Positions 1 through 8,560 of a DNA stretch of 39,104 nt are shown here, piece after piece. Each line of letters starts with the position of its first letter. The stretch's first letter is position 1. The stretch is from positions 1 to 39,104 of the forward strand of contig DALYLJ010000006.1 in the NCBI GenBank assembly GCA_031976395.1, given 5' to 3'. The position numbers and the translations under genes were made by a program. The notes under the pieces are model-generated. The model had not been told where the DNA came from. It did not search any database and was given only the letters and a program-made list of their open reading frames with translations. This DNA comes from UBA11164 sp002420085. Lineage in GTDB: Bacteria > Pseudomonadota > Gammaproteobacteria > Xanthomonadales > Xanthomonadaceae.

Positions 1-1093
1 GCATGAACATCGCCACCGTCTTGTGGCCCGGCAGCTTCATTCCGACCTTGGTCGGCACGCCCGAATTGGCAATGTCGGTCGTGGCCCGGTGGCGGATACC
101 GTGCGTGCCGACATGCGGCACACCGGCGGCCTTGAGTACGCGCTTCCAGCCGCCATAGTGTTCGCCATGCGTCAGATGCCGGGCCGGGTCGTTGGGCGAC
201 GGCAGGACGTACGGGCAGATCTCCCGGCGCGGCGCCGTCGAAAGCAGCCGATAGGCTTCCTCGCTCATGGGCTTGGAAATGCCGCCGGCCTTGCTGTCGG
301 GCCAGACCACTCGGCGCTTCTCCAGATCAATCCAGCCCCACTCCAGCGGGCAGATTTCGGAGCGGCGGGCGGCAAACTCGAATTGCAGGCGGATCGCCAG
401 CGGGATGACGTAGTTCTCCAATCCTTCCGCCTCCAGGTGTTCCAGATGCCGGAAGATCCTCACCAGCTCGTCGTCCACAATGAGCCGGGTTTCCTTGCCG
501 GGCGGGAACATCGGGACGTGGCGGCACGGATTGGTGCCGTCCGGACGCAGCCCCCACACTTCGGCCTGATTGAACATCTTGCGCAGCACGCCGAAGGTGC
601 GATTGGCCTCGGCCGGCTTGTGGGCCAGCTTCTTCATCAGCGCGGCCACGTCCGGGCGCTTCACGTCCTGCACCTTCATCCGCCCAATGATCGGGATGAT
701 GCAGCGGTCGATGACGCCCTGATAGCCTCGCTGAGTGCTGGGCTTGTTGCGCTGCCTGGAGTAGTCCTCCATGAAGGTGAGGCAATACTCCTTCATGGTC
801 TGTGCCTTGCGGGCGGCAGCTTTGGCCGCGCTCGGGTCGCCGCCCCGGCGCACCTCGGCCAGCCACTCCTGCGCCATGACGCGGGCCTGCTCGACGGTCA
901 GTTCCCCGTACTGGCCCAGGGCGGGCTTGCGGCGCTCGCCGGCGTTCGTGCGGTACTGGAGCATGAACACTTTGCGGCCGGCCGGGGTGATCTTGCACAG
1001 GAAGCCGGGCACCACGGTGTCCCGGAGTTCGACAGCCTGCGCCTGAGGCTTGGCAGCATCGACGGCGGACTTGGTGAGTTTGATTCTTGCCAT
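1..1093 (-). CDS. tyrosine recombinase (integrase), C-terminus cut by window edge
   Basis: Site-specific recombinase of the P4-like integrase type, which inserts and excises mobile elements. The 364 visible codons show an N-terminal Arm DNA-binding domain (about residues 1-90, DUF4102-like), a SAM-like core-binding domain (about 98-185) and most of the catalytic domain. Visible catalytic residues are Arg243 (in AARRSEI), Lys268 (SKAGG), His331/Arg334 (HGIRH) and His357 (PGHKT). The nucleophilic Tyr is expected about nine residues after His357, just past the left edge. The start is ATG at 1093, preceded by AGGAG at five bases' spacing. It is transcribed leftward, presumably into an integrated element that continues outside the window. 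No tRNA gene, the usual target, is visible between here and the protease. Confidence 0.93.
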   Translation of the reverse strand, partial: MARIKLTKSAVDAAKPQAQAVELRDTVVPGFLCKITPAGRKVFMLQYRTNAGERRKPALGQYGELTVEQARVMAQEWLAEVRRGGDPSAAKAAARKAQTMKEYCLTFMEDYSRQRNKPSTQRGYQGVIDRCIIPIIGRMKVQDVKRPDVAALMKKLAHKPAEANRTFGVLRKMFNQAEVWGLRPDGTNPCRHVPMFPPGKETRLIVDDELVRIFRHLEHLEAEGLENYVIPLAIRLQFEFAARRSEICPLEWGWIDLEKRRVVWPDSKAGGISKPMSEEAYRLLSTAPRREICPYVLPSPNDPARHLTHGEHYGGWKRVLKAAGVPHVGTHGIRHRATTDIANSGVPTKVGMKLPGHKTVAMFM

Positions 1094-1261
1094 GATGACT
1101 CCTCGGAAACCTCGGATTCCAAGAGCCACATGGGAGCCACGCGACCGGAAGCCGGGTCAAGTTTCGGAAAGCACCGGCATATGATGGACGCACCTAAGTC
1201 CTTGATAAACCTGCTGTAGCGGGCTTGGGCGCAGTCCAGCGAAGTGCCGGGCTGGAGTCAT

Positions 1262-1300
1262 CACCAAAAAAGACCCCGGCCGAGGCCGGGGTCTTGGTGT
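1262..1300 (-). terminator. intrinsic terminator of the S8 protease gene
   Basis: Read on the minus strand, an 11-bp GC-rich stem (arms 1270-1280 and 1285-1295) is followed by six T. It lies about 25 bases past the stop of the protease gene. Flanking CACCAA/TTGGTG can extend the stem. Confidence 0.85.
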
Positions 1301-1321
1301 GTCGCATCCTCACGGTGAGGA

Positions 1322-3211
1322 TCAGAACGTCAGGCTCCAACTGTCGATGAAGCCGGTGTCGCCACTGGCGTTGTCGTTCACCCGCAGTTTCCAGGTGCCG
1401 TTGAGCAGTTCGCTCGACAGGTTGACCGTGTACTGCTGGATGATGTTGTCGGCGCTGCTGCCGGTACGGTTATGCAGGGTGTAGATGCTGCCATCCGGCG
1501 CCACCAGATCGACCTTCAGGTCGCCGATCCAGGTGTGGATGATGCGCACGTCCACCTTGCTCGACGACGAAGCGTTGCCGCTGCGACCCGAGACCGCGAT
1601 CGGCGATTCGACGGTGCTGTTGTCGTTGATCGTGAAATCAGCGGCATTGGTGTAGGTCTGCACGCCACCGCTGGTGCTGTAGCTGCCGACCAGACTGACC
1701 CCGGAGAAGGTGCTGAAGGCACGCACCATCACGTGGTAGGTGCCGGTCTGCGGGCTGGCGAAGCTGCACGTCTCGTTGTTGCCGTTGAGGAACGGACGGC
1801 AGTCGTAGCTGGAGGTGGTCGGCGCGGTGCCGAACTTCACGTACAGGTCGGCATCACCCGTGCCACCGGAGATCGAGAAGTTCAGATTGCTGGCACCGGA
1901 CGGCACCGACAGCGTGTAGCGCAGTTCGCCACCGGTGGAAGCGGCCAGGCCGGTCACCGGCACCCCGTTGCTGAGCACATTGCTCGGCGGCGGCGGCGGC
2001 GGCGAACTGCCATCGAACAGCGAGTACAGCAACCGGTTGGGCGAACCCGTGCCCGGACTGGTCACCTTGTTCAGGGTCGAGGCAGCGATGATGGCGTCGG
2101 TAACCTGGGTGACGCTAGCGCTCGGATTGGTGGCCAGGAACAGCGCGGCGACACCGGCGACGTGCGGCGAAGCCATCGACGTACCGCTGATGGTGTTGGT
2201 TGCCGAAGTGCCGGTGTGCCAGGCCGACGTGATCGACGAACCCGGCGCGAAGATGTCCAGACAGGTGCCGAAATTCGAGAAGCTGGAACGGGCGTCGGTG
2301 TTGGTGGTGGAGCCGACGGTGATCGCCAGCGGCGCGCGCGCCGGCGACGAGTTGCAGGCATTGGTGTTGTCATTGCCGGCCGCGACCACGACCGTGACGC
2401 CGGCATTGACCATGTTAGTGACAGCATTGTCGGTGGCGGTGGACGCGCCGCCACCCAGACTCATGTTGGCCACCGCTGGCTTGACGTGATTGGCGGCGAC
2501 CCAGTCCATGCCGGCGATCACGCCCGAGTTGCTGCCGGAACCGTCGCAGCCCAGCACCCGCACCGGGTGGATGGTCACGCCCTTGGCGACGCCGTGGGTG
2601 GTGCCGCCGACCGTGCCGGCCACGTGGGTGCCGTGACCGTTGCAGTCGTTGGTGCCATTGCCGTCAGTAATCGCGGTGAAGCCGTTGCCCATGCGGCCGG
2701 TGAACTGGGTATGGGTGCCGAGCACGCCGGTATCGACGATGTAGGCATGCACGCCGGCAGCATTGGTGTTGTAGGTGTAGCTGGTATCCAGCGGCAGATT
2801 GCGCTGGTCGATGCGGTCCAGACCCCAGGTGGCGTTGCTCTGGGTGGCGGCGATGCTGATGATGCCGTCTTCCTCGACGTAGGCGACGCGATCGTCGAGC
2901 AGCAGGCGCTGGAGCGCCTTGTCGTCAGCGCGCACGACGAAACCACGCAGGGCGTGCGAGAAGCTGGCGCGAACCTTGGCGCCGTGCTTGCTGGCCATCT
3001 GGCGGGCCATGTCGGCGACGCGCGGCCGCTGCGCAGCATTGGTTTCATGCGCGAGCGAGGCGACCTCGTCCTTCAGTACGACGATGTACTGACCTTCGAT
3101 CGGCTGATTGGCGATCCGGAATTCGGCCTGCGCTTCGGCTGTACCGCTGACGCTGCCGAGTACTGCTGCGGCGATCGCCGCCGCCAGTACGTGGTGACTG
3201 ACAAATTTCAT
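1322..3211 (-). CDS. secreted subtilisin-like (S8, proteinase K type) serine protease with PPC and P domains
   Basis: Extracellular endoprotease of 629 residues. In order: signal peptide (about 1-28, cleavage near AEA/QA), inhibitor-I9 propeptide (about 39-118), S8 catalytic domain (about 128-400), a Pro linker (PPPPPP near 404-409), a pre-peptidase C-terminal domain (about 425-510) and a P/proprotein-convertase domain (about 518-629). The catalytic triad is Asp160 (VDTG), His193 (GHGTH) and Ser345 (GTSMAS), with the oxyanion Asn280 in AAGN. The start is ATG 3211, chosen because the signal peptide begins there and AAAGGGG precedes it; the open frame upstream to 3373 has no such features. It has its own strong promoter and a leader of about 150 bases, and is divergent from the LysR-type gene. 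The PPC and P domains are typically removed or assist folding after secretion. Confidence 0.96.
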   Translation of the reverse strand: MKFVSHHVLAAAIAAAVLGSVSGTAEAQAEFRIANQPIEGQYIVVLKDEVASLAHETNAAQRPRVADMARQMASKHGAKVRASFSHALRGFVVRADDKALQRLLLDDRVAYVEEDGIISIAATQSNATWGLDRIDQRNLPLDTSYTYNTNAAGVHAYIVDTGVLGTHTQFTGRMGNGFTAITDGNGTNDCNGHGTHVAGTVGGTTHGVAKGVTIHPVRVLGCDGSGSNSGVIAGMDWVAANHVKPAVANMSLGGGASTATDNAVTNMVNAGVTVVVAAGNDNTNACNSSPARAPLAITVGSTTNTDARSSFSNFGTCLDIFAPGSSITSAWHTGTSATNTISGTSMASPHVAGVAALFLATNPSASVTQVTDAIIAASTLNKVTSPGTGSPNRLLYSLFDGSSPPPPPPSNVLSNGVPVTGLAASTGGELRYTLSVPSGASNLNFSISGGTGDADLYVKFGTAPTTSSYDCRPFLNGNNETCSFASPQTGTYHVMVRAFSTFSGVSLVGSYSTSGGVQTYTNAADFTINDNSTVESPIAVSGRSGNASSSSKVDVRIIHTWIGDLKVDLVAPDGSIYTLHNRTGSSADNIIQQYTVNLSSELLNGTWKLRVNDNASGDTGFIDSWSLTF

Positions 3212-3286
3212 GGTGCTGCCCCTTTCTGTGCTGTGTGATGTAGAACCCCTGAAGAAAATCCATTCCGGGCGCGCATCTGTCCCCTG

Positions 3287-3307
3287 TGGTTCAGAAAATC
3301 TGAACCA
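3287..3307 (-). repeat. 9-bp inverted repeat in the protease leader
   Basis: Perfect arms TGGTTCAGA (3287-3295) and TCTGAACCA (3299-3307) flank AAA. It lies within the transcribed leader of the protease gene, about 75 bases before the start codon. There is no T-tract, so it is more likely an mRNA hairpin or operator than a terminator. Confidence 0.6.
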
Positions 3308-3370
3308 GAGATGAATGCAATGCCGTTGGCGCCCCTGAGAATGAATTGGGCATGAACCTGCCCGCAGACA

Positions 3371-3399
3371 CATATAAAGTGCAGGCGCATATCTGTCAA
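3371..3399 (-). promoter_or_regulatory. sigma-70 promoter of the S8 protease gene
   Basis: On the minus strand, TTGACA (3399-3394) is separated by exactly 17 bases from TATATG (3376-3371). The -35 is a perfect consensus and the -10 is near consensus, which is rare in this GC-rich sequence. Transcription would start near 3365, giving a leader of about 150 bases. The rest of the 3212-3626 intergenic region holds only the leader hairpin and the upstream region of the divergent LysR gene. Confidence 0.75.
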
Positions 3400-3626
3400 A
3401 TGCAATTTCAGCATATCATTACCCGGAAAATGCGCTACGCGGCGGCTGCCGCCCATCGCTGCCGGCTGACCCGAGCTGGATGGCTCCGCATGGCGCCACC
3501 GACCGGGCCACAGCACTCGGTTCGTGTTGCGCCGCACGATGACTTCAGCGACGAAAACTCATGGCTCGGCCGGACAGCCCGACAACCGGCCCGGTGACAC
3601 AACGGATGGGTACAGGGAAACAACCA

Positions 3627-4610
3627 GTGAGCGTGACACTGACCGGCCTGCGATGCCTCGTGGAAATCGCCGAGGCGAACCTCAACATCAGCGCGGCCGG
3701 ACAGGCGATGCATCTGTCGCAGTCCTGTGTCTCGCGCCACCTCAAGCAGATCGAGGATTCCCTGGGTTACCGGATCTTCGCCCGCAACGGGCGCAGTCTG
3801 GTCGACGTCACCCCGGCCGGACGCATGGCCTTGGACGTGGCCCGACGTGTCGTCCGGGATGTCGAAGGCTTGTGTGATCTTGCCGCCAACACGCGCGGAG
3901 AGACCGCAGGTGAACTGGCCATCGCCGCACCGCAGACCTATGCCCTGCATGTGCTTCCGCCACTGCTGCGCCGGCTGCGCGAACGCTACCCGGACCTGAG
4001 CGTGCGCATGCATACGCTGGGCGATGACCAGCGTATGCGAGTGAGCGAACACGACCGTTTCGACACGGTGATCGTCAGCAGCACCGGCGACGGTGTACCG
4101 GACGGTACTGCGGTGCCGCTGTTCCGGTGGCGTCGGGTCGCCCTGGTCGAGCGCAGCCATCCACTGGCAAGTCACAGCGGTACGATTCCGCTGGCCGAAC
4201 TGGCACGCTGGCCGCTGGTGACACACGAAGCCGCGCGCCAACCCGACTCCACGCTCAATCGGACGATGGCCATGCACGGCCTGACCCCGCGTTTCGCCTG
4301 CTCGGCACCGGATGCCGCCACGATCAAGGCTTACGCGCGTGCCGGGCTCGGCGTCGGGTTGGTGGCGGAACTGTCACTGGATCCGGCCGACTACAGCCGT
4401 TTCGCGGTACTGGCCTTGGACGCTGCCCTGCCCGATTCCATCGCCTGGGCGATCCTGCCGCGCGGCCGCGTGCTACGCAATGCCGCCCTCGAACTGGTGC
4501 GCCTGCTCGCCCCTGATCTGGACGCCGACACCCTGCGCCGCGCATCGCAAGGTCAACCTCCGGCACACTGGCCAACTCCGCCTTACCATCACCGCACGCC
4601 GGAAGCCTGA
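3627..4610 (+). CDS. LysR-family transcriptional regulator, CysB-like
   Basis: DNA-binding regulator with an N-terminal winged helix-turn-helix (about residues 1-60; the NLNISAAGQAMHLSQSCVSRHLKQ region gives the recognition helix) and a C-terminal effector-binding domain (about 85-300). The pattern of the first 60 residues, with NLNxS and a bulky ...IFARNGR...VTPAG stretch, resembles CysB and Cbl, the regulators of sulfur assimilation, more than typical LysR proteins. Whether it senses a sulfur compound is inference. GTG 3627 is preferred as start: it has AGGGAAA eight bases upstream and places the helix-turn-helix at the usual position. In-frame ATGs at 3561 and 3606 would add 22 or 7 residues without ribosome-binding sites. 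Divergent from the protease gene; no adjacent sulfur genes are seen. Confidence 0.88.
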   Translation: MSVTLTGLRCLVEIAEANLNISAAGQAMHLSQSCVSRHLKQIEDSLGYRIFARNGRSLVDVTPAGRMALDVARRVVRDVEGLCDLAANTRGETAGELAIAAPQTYALHVLPPLLRRLRERYPDLSVRMHTLGDDQRMRVSEHDRFDTVIVSSTGDGVPDGTAVPLFRWRRVALVERSHPLASHSGTIPLAELARWPLVTHEAARQPDSTLNRTMAMHGLTPRFACSAPDAATIKAYARAGLGVGLVAELSLDPADYSRFAVLALDAALPDSIAWAILPRGRVLRNAALELVRLLAPDLDADTLRRASQGQPPAHWPTPPYHHRTPEA

Positions 4611-4717
4611 GGCGCTCTGATCGATTCGGTTGCACCACGCCACTGCTCGGAACTGGCCTGCTGCGGCCCGGCTCGGCTCGGGATTGGCGCTACCCGTGTC
4701 CGGTGGCCCGCACGGGT

Positions 4718-4739
4718 CGTACACTGTCGGCAGTGTACG
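4718..4739. promoter_or_regulatory. perfect 9-bp inverted repeat upstream of pepN (operator-like)
   Basis: Arms CGTACACTG (4718-4726) and CAGTGTACG (4731-4739) are perfect complements with TCGG between. It ends 16 bases before the pepN ATG, so it would lie at a promoter or in a very short leader. The geometry suits a dimeric repressor. I do not recognise the regulator. Confidence 0.5.
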
Positions 4740-4755
4740 CCGACCCTGGTCACCG

Positions 4756-7410
4756 ATGACTGCTACTCACCCCGATCGTCCCGAACCCATCCGACTCGCC
4801 GACTACCGACCGTCAGCCTGGCGCATCGATCGGGTGGAACTGGAATTCGATCTCGGCCTGGCCAGCACGGAGGTTCACTCACGGCTTCGGCTCCGACCCG
4901 AGCCCGACCAGCCGCTCACCGAGCTTCGGCTGGACGGCGAAGACCTGGAACTGCTCGACATCCGGATTGACGGCCAACCGCTGGCCGGCGATCGCTATCG
5001 ACACGACGACACCGGCCTGACCCTGTTCGGGCTCGACCGTGGCTGCCTGCTGGAAACCCGTGTCCGCATCCGACCTGAGCGCAACACCCGGCTCGAAGGG
5101 CTGTATGCCAGCCGGGGCCTGCTGATCAGCCAGTGTGAACCGGAGGGCTTCCGACGCATCACCTTCTTCCTCGATCGCCCGGACGTGATGCCGACCTGGC
5201 AGACCCGCCTGTGTGCCGACCGCACGCTGTTCCCGGTCCTGCTTGGCAATGGCAATCCCGTGCATCGGGAGGCATTGCCCGATGGCCGTCATTGCAGCGT
5301 CTGGGACAACCCGTACCCCACACCGTGCTACCTGTTTGCCGTGGTCGCCGGACAGTTGCACGATCAGCGCCGCACGATCGCCACCGCCTCGGGACGGTCG
5401 GTCGAACTGGCCGTCTGGGCTGCACCCGAGGATGTCGGGCGCTGCACCTTCGCGCTCGAATCGGTCGAGCGCGCCCTGCGCTGGGACGAGCAGCGGTTCG
5501 GTCGCGAATACGACCTTGATGTCTTCAACGTGGTCGCCGTCCAGGATTTCACCATGGGCGCGATGGAGAACAAGGGCCTGAACATCTTCAACGCCCGCTT
5601 CATCCTGGCCGACCCCGAGACCGCCACCGACGCCGATTTCCTGGCGGTCGAGGCGGTGATCGGTCACGAGTATTTCCACAACTGGTCGGGCAATCGCGTC
5701 ACCCTCCGCGACTGGTTCCAGTTGTCGCTCAAGGAAGGCTTCACGGTCTTTCGTGATCAGGAATTCACCGCCGATCTGCACTCGCGTGCGGTCAAGCGGA
5801 TCGACGATGTGCGGCTGCTGCGCGCCCGACAGTTCGTCGAGGATTCCGGCGCACTGGCCCACCCGGTTCGTCCCGAACACTATCGCGAAATCAATAACTT
5901 CTACACCCTCACCGTCTACGAAAAGGGCGCCGAACTGGTACGCATGCTGCACACCCGACTGGGCGAGGCGGCGTTTCGACGCGGTTGCGACCGCTATTTC
6001 GCCGACCACGACGGCCGGGCCGCTACCGTCGAGGATTTCCTGACCGCGCTCGGCCAGGCATCCGGCCAGTGTCTCGATCACCTGCTGATCTGGTATCGCC
6101 AGGCCGGCACACCGGAAGTCCACGTGCAGTCCGCATTCGACCCCGCGTCCGGACAGTTCCGCCTGTCCCTGGGTCAGCGAATCCCGGCAACCCCCGACCA
6201 GCCGAACCCGCAGCCGATGCCGATTCCGCTGCGTGTGGTTCTGTACGGTGCCGATGACCGTCCGTACACCGCCCTGCCCGATCGACCCGAGCCCGCACCC
6301 GAGTCGGCGTTCAGACTCCGGGCCGATGGCGAGGGCATCCTGTTCGACTTCGCGGAGGCACAGGCGACCCTGGTCTGGAACGGTCTGGCTGCGCCTCCGC
6401 TGCCGGCCTTCAACCAGGGCTTCGCGGCACCGATCAAATTGCACATCGACTACACGCCGCAGCAACTCGGTCGCCTGGCGCGCATCGAGCAGGATCCCTT
6501 CAATCGTTGGGAAGCACTGCAACGGCTGGCGATCGGCCTGATGCTGAACCGTTTCGCCGAGGCCGAATCGGCCGAAGCCGCCCTCAGCGACAGTCTGGCC
6601 GACCTGCTCGATGACGATGCCGCCGACCCGGCCTTCGTCGCCGAATGCCTGGCACTGCCCGACTTCCATACCCTGTGCGAACACGTCGAGAGGATTGATG
6701 TCGATGCCCTGCTGGCCGCGCATGACGAACTGTTCGAGCGCCTGACCGAGGACCACGCCGACCGCCTCGAACGCCGTTACCACAGCCTCGCCGAATCGGC
6801 TCAGGGCGGCCTCGACGGTCGCTCGATCGCCGCTCGGGCGCTACGCATGACCTGCCTGGACTGGCTGACCCGGCTCGATCCCACGGCAGCGCTGGCGCAG
6901 GCTCAGTTCAACTCGGCAAGCACCATGACCGAGCGGCTGACTGCCCTGCGCTGTCTGATCCGCTACGACGCACCAGGCCGGGCCGAAGCACTGGCGCGCT
7001 TCGCCGAACGCTGGCGGAACGACCCGCTGGTCACCGACAAGTGGCTGACCCTGGTCGCCGCCCGACCCGACCCCGATGCGCTCGACGATGTGCGCACACT
7101 GTTGGCATCACCGCATTGGCTGCCGACCAACCCCAACAGGGTACGAGCCATCCTCGGCGGGCTGTCGCGACTGAATCCAACCGCCTTCCACCGTGCCGAC
7201 GGCGCCGGCTATCGGCTGCTGGGCGAGCAATTGCCGGCCCTCGACCGTCTCAACCCCCAGGTCACCGCCCGTCTGCTCGGCGCCTTCGAGTCCTGGCGGC
7301 GGCTCGACGATGGTCGTCGCGACCAGGTCAGCACCTGCCTGGACGGGCTGCGCGACCGGCTGCACTCACGCGACTGCCTGGACCTGCTGGAGCGCCTGAA
7401 ACCGGACTGA
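4756..7410 (+). CDS. pepN: aminopeptidase N (M1 family zinc metallopeptidase)
   Basis: Cytoplasmic aminopeptidase that removes N-terminal residues from peptides in protein turnover. It is 884 residues long, close to the 870 of the E. coli enzyme. The exopeptidase signature GAMEN is at 268-272. The zinc site HEYFH (304-308) is followed 18 residues later by the third ligand, Glu327, in the order expected for M1 gluzincins. An N-terminal beta domain (about 1-185), the thermolysin-like domain and the helical C-terminal domain are all present. ATG 4756 is preferred; the TTG at 4630 would add 42 residues that do not look like the family and would cover the upstream inverted repeat. No clear ribosome-binding site precedes 4756. 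Convergent with the next gene, leaving 41 bases. Confidence 0.95.
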   Translation: MTATHPDRPEPIRLADYRPSAWRIDRVELEFDLGLASTEVHSRLRLRPEPDQPLTELRLDGEDLELLDIRIDGQPLAGDRYRHDDTGLTLFGLDRGCLLETRVRIRPERNTRLEGLYASRGLLISQCEPEGFRRITFFLDRPDVMPTWQTRLCADRTLFPVLLGNGNPVHREALPDGRHCSVWDNPYPTPCYLFAVVAGQLHDQRRTIATASGRSVELAVWAAPEDVGRCTFALESVERALRWDEQRFGREYDLDVFNVVAVQDFTMGAMENKGLNIFNARFILADPETATDADFLAVEAVIGHEYFHNWSGNRVTLRDWFQLSLKEGFTVFRDQEFTADLHSRAVKRIDDVRLLRARQFVEDSGALAHPVRPEHYREINNFYTLTVYEKGAELVRMLHTRLGEAAFRRGCDRYFADHDGRAATVEDFLTALGQASGQCLDHLLIWYRQAGTPEVHVQSAFDPASGQFRLSLGQRIPATPDQPNPQPMPIPLRVVLYGADDRPYTALPDRPEPAPESAFRLRADGEGILFDFAEAQATLVWNGLAAPPLPAFNQGFAAPIKLHIDYTPQQLGRLARIEQDPFNRWEALQRLAIGLMLNRFAEAESAEAALSDSLADLLDDDAADPAFVAECLALPDFHTLCEHVERIDVDALLAAHDELFERLTEDHADRLERRYHSLAESAQGGLDGRSIAARALRMTCLDWLTRLDPTAALAQAQFNSASTMTERLTALRCLIRYDAPGRAEALARFAERWRNDPLVTDKWLTLVAARPDPDALDDVRTLLASPHWLPTNPNRVRAILGGLSRLNPTAFHRADGAGYRLLGEQLPALDRLNPQVTARLLGAFESWRRLDDGRRDQVSTCLDGLRDRLHSRDCLDLLERLKPD

Positions 7411-7451
7411 GCACCGAATCCGCGCGGACTCGGCGGTGATCTGCGGACCGG

Positions 7452-8393
7452 TCAGCCCGATTTCCGCCGACCGAGCACACTGGTCAGGGCTGAACCGGCG
7501 ACCACCGCCCCGGCACCGATCCAGCCGAGCGTGGTGATCCGCTCCGGCGCCAGTACCTCCGGCCAGAACGCCGAGACCGTGCTCGCTCCGAGGATCGCCA
7601 GGATCGGGGTCACCGCCAGCACCACCGAGACCCGCGATGCCTCCCAGTGTGCCAACGCCTCGGCGAAGCAGCCATAAGCACCCAGAGTATTGAAGGCACA
7701 ATAGATCAACAGCGCCCAATGCAGCCCGTCCAGTCGAACCAGGGCCGAAGGCTGCGCCAACGGCCACAGGACAATGGTGGCGACCGCGAACACCACCCAC
7801 AGGATCAGCCACGACGACAGGCGCAGCAGCAACTGCTTCTGGGCCAGGGCGTAGACCGCCCAAACCACCGCACCCAGCACCACCAGACCCGAGCCGAGCA
7901 GGTAGCTGCCCCCGGTCTGACCCTGACCGAGTTGATCGAACAGTCGATCGAAGAAGAACAGGCCGAGTCCGCCGACCAGCACTGCCAGGCCGAGCCATTG
8001 CCCCGGACTGAAGCGTTCACCGAACACGAAGATGCCACCCATCGCCATCAGCAGCGGCGCCAATTGGATCAGCAACTGGGCGTTGGCTGGGCTGGTGTAG
8101 TGGACCCCGAGCAGGTAGAACACGTAATTGCCGATCAGACCGAGGGTCGCCAGGACCAGCAGAAGCCCATGCCGGCCGGTGAGCCCGATCAAGGTTCGCA
8201 AGCGACCCGTGGCGGCAAGCCAGGCACCCAGCACGACAAACGCCACCACGAAGCGAAACCAGGTCAAGGTGTACGGATCGATCTGCTCCAGGGTGATCTT
8301 GAGCGCGATCGGCAGGGTCGCCCAGAAACCGGCCGCCCCCAGGGACAGCACAAGACCCAATCGCCAGCGGCCGGATGCGTGGTGTCGAGTCAT
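7452..8393 (-). CDS. EamA/DMT-superfamily transporter
   Basis: Inner-membrane permease of the drug/metabolite transporter superfamily, 313 residues with about ten hydrophobic segments arranged as two EamA repeats (about 10-145 and 165-305). Members export amino acids, nucleosides or other small metabolites; the substrate cannot be told from sequence. The start is placed at ATG 8393 (MTRHHASGRW), directly before the first hydrophobic segment; the open frame to 8486 adds residues without family character. Convergent with pepN and divergent from the lipoprotein gene, so probably monocistronic. Confidence 0.9.
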   Translation of the reverse strand: MTRHHASGRWRLGLVLSLGAAGFWATLPIALKITLEQIDPYTLTWFRFVVAFVVLGAWLAATGRLRTLIGLTGRHGLLLVLATLGLIGNYVFYLLGVHYTSPANAQLLIQLAPLLMAMGGIFVFGERFSPGQWLGLAVLVGGLGLFFFDRLFDQLGQGQTGGSYLLGSGLVVLGAVVWAVYALAQKQLLLRLSSWLILWVVFAVATIVLWPLAQPSALVRLDGLHWALLIYCAFNTLGAYGCFAEALAHWEASRVSVVLAVTPILAILGASTVSAFWPEVLAPERITTLGWIGAGAVVAGSALTSVLGRRKSG

Positions 8394-8560
8394 GACGATC
8401 GCCTGTCGGAGAGGCGCGCAGCTTAGCCCGGATGGCAGTCGAAGTGGCATGGGTGCGGCCGGATCCAACCCTGCCGCGAGCGACACTCCAGGTTCATAGC
8501 CGGTTCAATGCAGCGGATCGAGACTGGCATGATCATCGACTCGACCTTGGGAGGCGCGTC

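Noticed and set aside
1094..1260. tRNA gene or tRNA 3' end as integration target of the integrase.
   Set aside because: No T-loop sequence or acceptor-stem pairing could be found on either strand.
4879..6783. Very long open frame on the minus strand, antisense to pepN (and similar ones antisense to the S8 protease, the sialidase-fold gene and yidC).
   Set aside because: Its residues show no protein-family character, and it exactly mirrors a strongly conserved gene. Long antisense frames are common in GC-rich DNA.
7411..7451. Imperfect inverted repeat (arms near 7413-7421 and 7424-7432) between pepN and the transporter gene.
   Set aside because: One mismatch, almost no loop and no T-tract; too weak to call a terminator.
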